Shown in pieces: positions 57,161 to 64,000 of a stretch of 64,000 nucleotides of DNA (within the stretch, counting starts at the first letter, position 1; every line of letters begins with the position of its first letter). The DNA is from Pleurocapsa sp. FMAR1. GTDB lineage: Bacteria; Cyanobacteriota; Cyanobacteriia; Cyanobacteriales; Xenococcaceae. Under the pieces are notes generated by a model that was not told the origin of the DNA, did no database searches, and saw nothing but the letters and a program-made list of their open reading frames with translations. Location of the stretch: positions 496,001-560,000 of the forward strand of contig NZ_OY762512.1 of the NCBI RefSeq assembly GCF_963665995.1. Reading direction: 5' to 3'. A program made the position numbers and the translations under genes.

Positions 57161-57471
57161 ACTCGATAATCTTGCCAAGAGTTGTAGCGTCGAGCATAAT
57201 ATTCTAAAATAGATTCGACTTGTTCTTGAGCAGTCTCGTCTGTTTTATCTGTGTATTTAATTTCTAAAGCTGCAACTTGGCTTTGGTAATAATTAAACTT
57301 TTCAGATTCATCATGTTTGATCGAACGAAGAATTAGACTGGTATCAATTCCTTGTACCTGTCGTAAATGAGCAGCTACTTCTCGATACACTCCTAAAGGT
57401 AGATTCGGACAAGTAAGCTGCTGCTTATGCTGCCCTATAGCTGGTGACTGCATAGATAAATTTTGAACCAC
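57151..57471 (-). CDS. Conserved cyanobacterial-type hypothetical protein
   Basis: The 106-residue soluble protein has a predicted mostly helical C-terminal part (KYTDKTDETAQEQVESILEYYARRYNSW) and the N-terminal LPLGVYREVAAHLRQVQGIDTSLI. No motif identifies a function. Its stop overlaps the terminator of the bilin lyase gene, and it diverges from thf1. Confidence 0.65.
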   Translation of the reverse strand: MVQNLSMQSPAIGQHKQQLTCPNLPLGVYREVAAHLRQVQGIDTSLILRSIKHDESEKFNYYQSQVAALEIKYTDKTDETAQEQVESILEYYARRYNSWQDYRVKN

Positions 57472-57668
57472 AAATATATATTAATTAGGTCTATTTTCGC
57501 ACTTAATTCATTGGTCTCCAATTAGAAATCTCCAATAGTAGGGCAGAATCATTGCATAATATAAAGATATACTAAGAGTTTTGTTTTGGTAAGTAGTTCC
57601 TAAAAAGAGCTATAGTGCAGGACTCATAGGATAGATAAATTGTTTGATAGAAAAAATTAATATTAATT

Positions 57669-58394
57669 ATGAAAACTGTTTCCGATAGTAAAAGGGCTTT
57701 TTATGCTGCTTATCCTCGACCAATCAACTCTATATATCGCCGAGTGATAGAAGAGTTACTGGTAGAAATGCATCTTTTATCAGTAAATGCTGATTTTAAG
57801 CCTGATCCTGTTTATTATTTGGGAATTGTCACTTCTTTCGAGCGTTTGATGCAGGGCTATCAGCCAGAATCAGACAAAGAGAAAATTTTTAATGCTATCT
57901 GTACTTCTACAGATGGCGATCCGCAAAACTTTAAATCTCAAGCAGGTATTTTATTAACGTTAGCCAAAGATAAATCTATTGATGAGCTAATGGCATGGTT
58001 GAGCAATCCCTCGGCTGAAGGAGAGGCAGGTTATATAGTTGAGCCAATTAAAGCGATCGCTAATAATGATAACTTTAAGTACAGTCGTCCTTTTGCGATC
58101 GGCGTGTATACTCTTTTAGAGGAATGCGATAGTAAGGCAGTTCAAAATCAAGAAAAGCGCGATGAAATTGTCGGCACTATTGCCGAAAGTTTTGGTTTGC
58201 CTAGCGAAAAAATGAAAAAAGATTTAGAGCTATATCGTAGCAACCTCGAAAAAATGGAACAGTTGCTTAAGGTTATTGAAGATGTTTTAGAAGCTAGCCG
58301 TAAAAAGAGAGAAAAAAGAGAACAGGAAAAAATAGATTTAGTTAAAAAAGAAGACCAAGTTAATGAAGAAGTTGAAGAGGCAACAGCAGAATAA
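57669..58394 (+). CDS. thf1: Thf1/Psb29 photosystem II biogenesis protein
   Basis: The 241-residue protein opens MKTVSDSKRAFYAAYPRPIN, the invariant Thf1 start (TVSDTKRxFYxxHxRPIxxIYRRVVEELLVEMHLL), with YDPIFALGVVTxFDRFMxGY-like sequence and a long C-terminal coiled coil rich in Lys and Glu. Thf1 binds the FtsH protease complex and affects PSII assembly and repair. It is a single gene. The 170 bases that follow have a GCTCTC/GAGAGC hairpin without a T-run. Confidence 0.95.
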   Translation: MKTVSDSKRAFYAAYPRPINSIYRRVIEELLVEMHLLSVNADFKPDPVYYLGIVTSFERLMQGYQPESDKEKIFNAICTSTDGDPQNFKSQAGILLTLAKDKSIDELMAWLSNPSAEGEAGYIVEPIKAIANNDNFKYSRPFAIGVYTLLEECDSKAVQNQEKRDEIVGTIAESFGLPSEKMKKDLELYRSNLEKMEQLLKVIEDVLEASRKKREKREQEKIDLVKKEDQVNEEVEEATAE

Positions 58395-58563
58395 ATAAGT
58401 AGGTAGGTGAGTCAACACGAGCGTGGAGGCAAGGGATTAGCCGCAGCCAGCTCTCTGATCGAGAGCATTTCTGCTGGTCAAATTAATCAGAAGATGGTTT
58501 GCTAGGGAATTGGGAAATTAGGAAATAAGAAATTAATTTGTATACTTCCTTATCTTTTATCCT

Positions 58564-60837
58564 TCATCCCTTAATTAATCCGCTTATCTTGGCAATTACT
58601 TGAGTTGGTGTCATTGATTTCAATAGATAGTCATCAACTCCTGATTTGGCGAAATTTTCCCATTCTATATTGTTTAATTCATTTCCCAGTAAAACTAAAT
58701 TAGTATTTTGAGCAAATGTTTTTTGGGCAATAGTTTCCGCAATATTTTTCACCACTATCTCCGAGCAATCACGATCTACAATAATAATTCTTGGCTGCAA
58801 TAGTTCAATTTGATTCATCGCCGTAGCCGAATCCATCAGCCAAACTACCTGACATTCAATAGTGTTGAGTAGCTGGCAAATAAAAGTAGCGTTTTCCTCA
58901 TCCTCAGTAATTAGCATAACTGTTTGAGAAGTCAGATTAGTCTGATAATTAACAGATGATTGAGCATTTAAATTCGGCTGGAAGGGAATCTTTTCTGGCA
59001 GATAAACTGTGAATATCGAACCTTCTCCCGAAGCTGATTCGACTTCGATACTTCCACCATGTAATTCTACTAACTTCTTGGTTAGAGCTAACCCTAAACC
59101 AGTACCGCCTTGGGTGCGCTGACGGAAATCTTCTAACTGTTTGAATTTCTCAAATAGTAAAGGGATTTCTTGATCTGTAATGCCAATCCCCGTATCTTCT
59201 ACCTGCAAAACTACCTGACGTTTTTCTCGCCAAAGCCTTAGAATTACTTCTCCTCTGGCTGGAGTAAACTTAATACCATTGCTGAGGAGATTAAATAAAA
59301 TCTCTTTTAATCTTATTTCATCAGCAAAGAAGTAGTCTTGGTCTAGCTTAAGTTTAATTTCGGGAATTAGCGTAATTTGCTTGGCTCTGGCAATTTCCTG
59401 GAGCATCTGTATCGACTCTCTGGCTACTCTAGTTAAAGAGATCTGTTGAATATTTAGCAGGTGTTTACCTGATTCTACTTCGGAAAACTCTAAAATATTA
59501 TTAATTAAGGTCAACAGGTGCTTGCCACTTTGTTGAATGAGGTAAAGATATTCCTGCTGTTTCTCTGGAGACAAAACTTTTTCTTTGCTAGATGATAATT
59601 GCAGCAGAGTACTAGACAAGCCGATAACGCAAGTTAGAGGAGTACGTAATTCATGGCTCATGCTACCTAAAAACTCATGTTTAGACTTACTAGCAGCTTC
59701 TGCTGCAATGAGAGCATCTTTAATCTGTCGTGCTTGGTTTTGAACCTGTTTTTCTAGTAGTAATTTCTGCTGTTGTAATTGCTGATATGATTGATGATGG
59801 TGGATGGCGATCGCCAAATACTCAGATATTTGACGCAAAAACTGGATATCTTGCTGATGCCATTGTCTTGACTCAGAACATTGATGAGCAATAACAAATC
59901 CCCATAGCTTGCTCTCTACTCTAATTGGCGTAACAGCCTTAGCTCTTACTTTTAGCTTTGTCATTAAGTCTTTAAGACAAGGATTAAGTGTAGAATCAAG
60001 TTTGACATCATCAATAACTAAATTAAATCCTTGATGATATTTATTTATCGATTGAGGAATCTTACGCCAACAAACTTCATCCTGGAAATACAAAGTAGAA
60101 GTAATATCCTGGTTTTTTCTGCATTCATAGGTAACTGTATCTACAAGCTCAACAGGTTTTGAACTGACAATATTAGACTCTAAAGGAACATCTAATTGAT
60201 AAATCAAAAGCCTATCTAATGCCAAAAAATCACAGCTGCGATCGATCGCTGTTTGAATAATTTCTGATAAATTTAGATTCTGGCTAATCTGGATTTTAAT
60301 TTGCTCAAATATGCGCTCTTGTTCCACCTGATAGTGCAATAATTTAGCCATCGGTGCAGTTTGGGGTAAATTATGTTTGATTTCCGAGTTTTCTGCCTCA
60401 TTTATGAGTAATTTGACTACCTTGACGATAAATTCCGCGAAATCATTATGATTGTGGATTAATTTATTAATAAAATTTGTTTTTAAATATTCAACAACCG
60501 CAATTTCCCATTTTTGTTGGCAACTAAGCTGGATTAGCTCTTGGGTAATTATTGAGGTATCAAAAGCTAATGTAACTTGGTATTTTTGGGGATCTGTTGT
60601 TTCTTCCCTACGTAAAAAAGCATTAACTTTCGATGTAATTAACAACAAAAAACTAGCTGTTTCTGTTCGTTTATTTAGCTGATTTTTTTGTTCGCTATTT
60701 GCTAGCTTTAATAGTGTATGCTCTGTAATAAGCAAGTTTTCGTCTTCTGTTGACATTGCTAACCAGAGTTTGGCAATCTGAAGCCAAACTTGATAACTAA
60801 CGACCTTTTTAAACACCAAAGAAGAAGAACTCAACAC
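58564..60837 (-). CDS. Hybrid sensor histidine kinase (GAF, HisKA, HATPase, receiver-like)
   Basis: The 757-residue protein has an unrecognised N-terminal domain of about 180 residues, a GAF domain (about 195-350) of the cyanobacterial type (FLALDRLLIYQL, AKAVTPIRVESKLWGFVIAHQC), a short coiled coil, and HisKA with the phosphoacceptor in GSMSHELRTPL (His395). An HATPase follows (KEILFNLLSNGIKFTP, VEDTGIGI, GGTGLGLALTKKLVELHGG), then a C-terminal receiver-like domain (QPRIIIVDRDCSE) whose phospho-Asp pocket looks incomplete. The GAF has no obvious bilin Cys motif. The start is GTG 60837; ATG 60753 is an alternative. It is divergent from cobN. Confidence 0.9.
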   Translation of the reverse strand: MLSSSSLVFKKVVSYQVWLQIAKLWLAMSTEDENLLITEHTLLKLANSEQKNQLNKRTETASFLLLITSKVNAFLRREETTDPQKYQVTLAFDTSIITQELIQLSCQQKWEIAVVEYLKTNFINKLIHNHNDFAEFIVKVVKLLINEAENSEIKHNLPQTAPMAKLLHYQVEQERIFEQIKIQISQNLNLSEIIQTAIDRSCDFLALDRLLIYQLDVPLESNIVSSKPVELVDTVTYECRKNQDITSTLYFQDEVCWRKIPQSINKYHQGFNLVIDDVKLDSTLNPCLKDLMTKLKVRAKAVTPIRVESKLWGFVIAHQCSESRQWHQQDIQFLRQISEYLAIAIHHHQSYQQLQQQKLLLEKQVQNQARQIKDALIAAEAASKSKHEFLGSMSHELRTPLTCVIGLSSTLLQLSSSKEKVLSPEKQQEYLYLIQQSGKHLLTLINNILEFSEVESGKHLLNIQQISLTRVARESIQMLQEIARAKQITLIPEIKLKLDQDYFFADEIRLKEILFNLLSNGIKFTPARGEVILRLWREKRQVVLQVEDTGIGITDQEIPLLFEKFKQLEDFRQRTQGGTGLGLALTKKLVELHGGSIEVESASGEGSIFTVYLPEKIPFQPNLNAQSSVNYQTNLTSQTVMLITEDEENATFICQLLNTIECQVVWLMDSATAMNQIELLQPRIIIVDRDCSEIVVKNIAETIAQKTFAQNTNLVLLGNELNNIEWENFAKSGVDDYLLKSMTPTQVIAKISGLIKG

Positions 60838-60946
60838 AATTTAAATTCAGCAATTATCACATTTTTCTGCTTCTACATAGCTTGGCTCATTTTTATCCTC
60901 TTAATCCAAACCGTAATTATTTCTCAAGATTAGACCAATATTAACT

Positions 60947-63900
60947 ATGCACAAATTAGCAGCACTTCCTGGAGGTTGGAATCCCAATACGGAGGGTGTA
61001 ATTTTTATTGAACAATCTCCTGCACCAATTGTTTTTTTGACTTATGCTGATACCGATATTCAAACTATCGCTGCTGCTCAAGATTCCTTAGACAATGATT
61101 TCCCTAATATCAGAGTGGTTAATTTGTTGAATTTACAACAACAATTAAGCATTGACGTTTATGTAGAAACAGTATTGTCAAAAGCACAGGTAGTTGTCTT
61201 ACGTTTATTAGGTGGAAGTGCCTACTGGTCTTATGGATTAGAGAGAATTAAAGAAACCGTTGAGTTGAGCAATGCTGCTTTATTTGTCTTACCAGGAGAC
61301 AACGCTCCAGATCTTGATTTAATTAGTCATTCGACAGTTTCTTTGGCTGTAGTCAATCAATTGTGGCGTTATTTAATTGAAGGAGGAAAAGAAAATTTTG
61401 TCAATGCTTTGCGGTTTGTTAGTGATACTTGTTTACAAACAAATTATATACCAGCAGCACCAAAGTCTGTTCCCGAAATCGGAATTTATCAATGGCAAAA
61501 CCAAATAGATAAAAATAGTTTAGAAAACTTAAATATTGAGGCAGAAAATGTTAAGAGCGATAAGCTAGACGGACAGGGCGTTAGCCCAGATCGTCGTCTT
61601 ACGACGACTGGCGATGCTTCCGCATCGCGTGCTTCGTTACGCTCTTGTGCGGTTCTTTTTTATCGTTCTCATTATTTAGCAGGTAACACCACGGCAATTG
61701 ATTGTTTATGTCAATCTATAGTATCTCGAAATTTACACCCCATACCTATATTCATCTCTTCATTAAGAAATGTAGAATTACAGCAACAATTGTTAGCTTT
61801 GCTGCAAGAAAATCCGATTAAACTATTATTGAACACTACTAGTTTTTCTTTGGCAAAAATTGGCGAGTCTGCTCAACTACAGTTTTGGCAACAGTTAAAT
61901 GTTCCTGTTTTACAGGTGATACTAAGTAGCAGTACTCTTGAGCAATGGGAATCTAGCTTACAAGGCTTAATGCCCAGGGATGTAGCCATGAACGTAGCAC
62001 TACCAGAAGTAGATGGTAGAATTATCACCCGCGCTATTTCTTTTAAATCGGTACAAACCTGGAACAAAAAGCTAGAAACTAACGTGGTTGTTTATCAGCC
62101 AAAAAGCGATCGCACGGATTTTGTCGCCGACTCAGCAGCTAACTGGGTTAATCTCGCTAATACAATACCTAAAGACAGGAAAGTAGCTTTAATTCTTGCT
62201 AACTATCCTAACAAAGACGGCAGAATTGCTAACGGCGTGGGTTTAGATACTCCCGCAAGCTGTATTAAAATTCTTGAAGCTTTACAACAATCAGGATATA
62301 CAGTTACAAATATGCCCAAGACGGGAGAGGAATTAATTCAACGTCTGACTACAGGTATTACCAACGATCCTGAAAGTCGCGCCTCTCGCCCAACATATCA
62401 AAGTTTATCGATAGAAGATTATCAAAAGTATTGGCAGACATTACCTGAAGCGGTACAGCAAAGTATAACAAATAGATGGGGCGTTTCTGTTGAACATCCT
62501 CATGAAATTGCCAAGCAGGATGGGGAGATGGGGAGATGGGGAGATAGGGAGATACAAATTCCTGGAATACAGTTGGGGAATGTGTTTGTAGGGATACAAC
62601 CATCGCGGGGATACGATCGCGATCCTAGTTTAAATTACCATGCACCAGATCTAGAACCTACTCACGAGTATTTAGCTTATTATCATTGGCTAAGAAGTTG
62701 CTTTGGGGTACAGGCGATCGTTCATGTCGGCAAACATGGCAACCTAGAATGGCTACCAGGGAAAAGCTTGGCATTATCAGCCAGTTGCTATCCTGAAGTT
62801 GCCTTACAAACTATTCCCAATATCTATCCCTTTATTGTCAACGATCCAGGAGAAGGTTCACAAGCAAAAAGGCGATCGCAAGCCGTAATTATCGATCATC
62901 TTACCCCGCCCCTTACCCGTGCGGAGTTATACGGTGGGTTAGAAAAATTAGAGGCTTTAATCGATGAATACTATGAAGCACAAAGCTTAGATCCGACTCG
63001 CTTAAATATTATTAGCGATCGCATTACTAAACTAGTTCAGCAAGAAAACTTAGACCAAGATTTAGGTATCAAACCCAATGAGACTGAAACTTTAGCGCAA
63101 TTTCTCTCTGTCGCTGATGGCTATCTCTGTGAACTAAAAGAAGCACAGATACGAGATGGTTTACATATCTTTGGGCAATGTCCCCAAGGAGAACAACTAC
63201 GAGATCTAATTATTGCGATCGCTCGTTCACCTAGTTATAACCGTATCGGTTTAACTCAGGCATTGGCAAAAGATTTTGGTTTGGATTTTGATCCTTTATT
63301 AGGCGGAGATGTAGGGGCGTGTCTTGGTGCGCGTTCCCTTGCGCCTAACGGCGACGCGGGGTCGCACCGCTTTCGCGAAACGCCCCTACAGGGTATTGCA
63401 GGTTTGCCAGATAATTATCTAACAGAATTAAAACAAGCTAGAAATAAAGGTGATGCGATCGCCATCCTCGAAGAAATTGCCATCGAATTAGTAGATAACT
63501 TGCTCAACAATACACTTCTTACCTCTTACTGTACGGGCGATTCGCGAATCGCCCCTAACCTATTACCTATTACCTCATTACAGCTTCAGTGGATTAAAAA
63601 CACCCTACTGCCGAATCTAATCAAAAGCGATCGCGAAATAACTAACCTAATCAAAGCTTTAGATGGCAAATATATACCCAGTGGTGCATCGGGCGCACCC
63701 ACTAGAGGTAGACCAGAAGTATTACCCACAGGACGTAACTTTTATTCGGTAGATATTCGCGGGATTCCTACCGAAACCGCCTGGGAAGTAGGCAGTAAAG
63801 CAGCAGAGGTAGTAATTGAACGCTATACCCAAGAAAACGGCGAATATCCCCAATCCTTGGCAATTTCTATCTGGGGAACCTCAACCATGCGGACTGGAGG

Positions 63901-64000
63901 CGATGACATCGCTCAAGTAATGGCATTAATGGGAGTAAGACCAGTCTGGGACGGGATGTCTCGACGAGTTGTGGATTTTGAAGTGTTGCCAGCCTCTATC
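60947..64000 (+). CDS. cobN: Cobaltochelatase subunit CobN, 3' end outside the window
   Basis: An uninterrupted frame of 1018 codons runs from ATG 60947 to the window end. CobN (with ChlI/D-type partners) inserts cobalt into hydrogenobyrinate diamide. Recognisable blocks are RLLGGSAYWSYGLE, ANYPNKDGRIANGVGLDTPAS, IVHVGKHGNLEWLPGK, PFIVNDPGEGSQAKRR, HLTPPLTRAELYG, LKEAQIRDGLHIFGQCPQG and GAPTRGRPEVLPTGRNFYSVD. Intact family members are about 1250-1350 residues, so some 250 codons lie outside. Odd: four stretches of repeat DNA are inserted in frame (61571-61653, 62521-62554, 63311-63391, 63535-63580), each translating to residues foreign to the family. The gene appears functional because the frame survives all four. 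Confidence 0.95.
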   Translation, partial: MHKLAALPGGWNPNTEGVIFIEQSPAPIVFLTYADTDIQTIAAAQDSLDNDFPNIRVVNLLNLQQQLSIDVYVETVLSKAQVVVLRLLGGSAYWSYGLERIKETVELSNAALFVLPGDNAPDLDLISHSTVSLAVVNQLWRYLIEGGKENFVNALRFVSDTCLQTNYIPAAPKSVPEIGIYQWQNQIDKNSLENLNIEAENVKSDKLDGQGVSPDRRLTTTGDASASRASLRSCAVLFYRSHYLAGNTTAIDCLCQSIVSRNLHPIPIFISSLRNVELQQQLLALLQENPIKLLLNTTSFSLAKIGESAQLQFWQQLNVPVLQVILSSSTLEQWESSLQGLMPRDVAMNVALPEVDGRIITRAISFKSVQTWNKKLETNVVVYQPKSDRTDFVADSAANWVNLANTIPKDRKVALILANYPNKDGRIANGVGLDTPASCIKILEALQQSGYTVTNMPKTGEELIQRLTTGITNDPESRASRPTYQSLSIEDYQKYWQTLPEAVQQSITNRWGVSVEHPHEIAKQDGEMGRWGDREIQIPGIQLGNVFVGIQPSRGYDRDPSLNYHAPDLEPTHEYLAYYHWLRSCFGVQAIVHVGKHGNLEWLPGKSLALSASCYPEVALQTIPNIYPFIVNDPGEGSQAKRRSQAVIIDHLTPPLTRAELYGGLEKLEALIDEYYEAQSLDPTRLNIISDRITKLVQQENLDQDLGIKPNETETLAQFLSVADGYLCELKEAQIRDGLHIFGQCPQGEQLRDLIIAIARSPSYNRIGLTQALAKDFGLDFDPLLGGDVGACLGARSLAPNGDAGSHRFRETPLQGIAGLPDNYLTELKQARNKGDAIAILEEIAIELVDNLLNNTLLTSYCTGDSRIAPNLLPITSLQLQWIKNTLLPNLIKSDREITNLIKALDGKYIPSGASGAPTRGRPEVLPTGRNFYSVDIRGIPTETAWEVGSKAAEVVIERYTQENGEYPQSLAISIWGTSTMRTGGDDIAQVMALMGVRPVWDGMSRRVVDFEVLPASI
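61571..61653 (+). repeat. Multi-hairpin repeat in frame inside cobN
   Basis: About 27 codons (GQGVSPDRRLTTTGDASASR...) correspond to a diverged version of the 71-bp multi-hairpin unit seen four times in the IS4 region. CAGGGC-GTTA-GCCC, CGTCGT-CTT-ACGACG and CGATGC-TTC-GCATCG stems stand in the same order, with stem bases that differ from the IS4-region unit but still pair. Confidence 0.75.
62521..62554 (+). repeat. GGGGAGAT octamer array inside cobN
   Basis: About four tandem GGGGAGAT units encode GEMGRWGDREI in frame. Being 8-mers, the units are read in successive frames. The flanking protein sequence (EIAK... and QIPGIQLGNVF) is normal CobN. Confidence 0.85.
63311..63391 (+). repeat. Nested palindromic insertion inside cobN
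   Basis: An 81-bp (27-codon) insert: outer ends GTAGGGGCGT and ACGCCCCTAC (perfect, 10 bp) enclose the core-1 hairpin with arms GGTGCG/CGCACC (63326-63368). It looks like one element inserted into another, and the sum keeps the CobN frame open. Confidence 0.85.
63535..63580 (+). repeat. Perfect palindrome plus heptamers inside cobN
   Basis: GGGCGATTCGCGAATCGCCC (63535-63554) is followed by CTAACCTATTACCTATTACC-type heptamers. Together they encode GDSRIAPNLLPITS in frame within CobN. Confidence 0.8.

Noticed and set aside
60838-60946. Cobalamin riboswitch before cobN
   Set aside because: The 109-base spacer is too short and lacks the conserved B12-box and loop sequences; none was seen ahead of cobL either.

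Overview
This 64-kb window is cyanobacterial chromosome. The evidence is the dense scatter of GCGATCGC (HIP1) octamers, C-phycoerythrin genes (cpeB-cpeA-cpeZ), a CpcS/CpeS bilin lyase, thf1, ntcA, a chelatase-type cobN, an arsBHC operon and several cyanobacterium-restricted families (DUF3084, DUF2811, Rps1b-type S1 protein). The phycoerythrin and the load of insertion sequences and palindromic repeats fit a large-genome, phycoerythrin-bearing lineage such as the Pleurocapsales. Genus or species cannot be fixed from the window.

Layout. 0-9.7 kb: end of a membrane protein gene, cobL, comF, a MarR-GNAT regulator, cpeZ/cpeA/cpeB (leftward), an Fe-S photolyase, a DnaA-box cluster, DUF2811, pth, then the first 60% of a methyltransferase gene. 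9.7-16.7 kb: an accessory zone with IS630 copy 1, a CHAT fragment, glmU, a HicA remnant, and a GIY-YIG gene cut by an IS4 element that itself holds two 622-bp insertions. 17-36 kb: a one-module NRPS, an LptF/G permease, a rhomboid protease, an MFS-HEAT-cNMP fusion with an MFS sugar-type transporter, DUF1772 and azoR, a second IS4, an AraC regulator, a methyltransferase, a YqgF-fold nuclease, DUF3084, ntcA and fabI. 36-48 kb: hisB between two dense palindrome clusters, a hydrolase, rps1b, arsB-arsH-arsC, sbcC, a frameshifted uma2, an SDR and a third palindrome cluster. 49-56 kb: the missing 3' end of the methyltransferase, IS630 copy 2, a broken GGDEF-EAL gene, a DUF29 gene cut by an ISY100-like element, ruvB and a decayed AAA ATPase. 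56-64 kb: cpcS/cpeS, thf1, a hybrid histidine kinase and cobN, which runs off the window.

Two results stand out. (1) The IS630 copies at 9697-10720 and 49728-50751 are inverted relative to each other. Their four flanks make sense only if the 39 kb between them has been inverted: swapping the inner flanks restores one in-frame methyltransferase of about 279 residues and extends the GGDEF reading frame. (2) The GC-rich repeats are not random. At least two families have a nearly constant core of about 28-32 nt bounded by 6-7 nt arms that differ in every copy yet always pair with each other. Members sit between genes, inside an IS630 transposase and in frame inside cobN. I regard this core-constant, arm-variable hairpin system as the least explained structure in the window.
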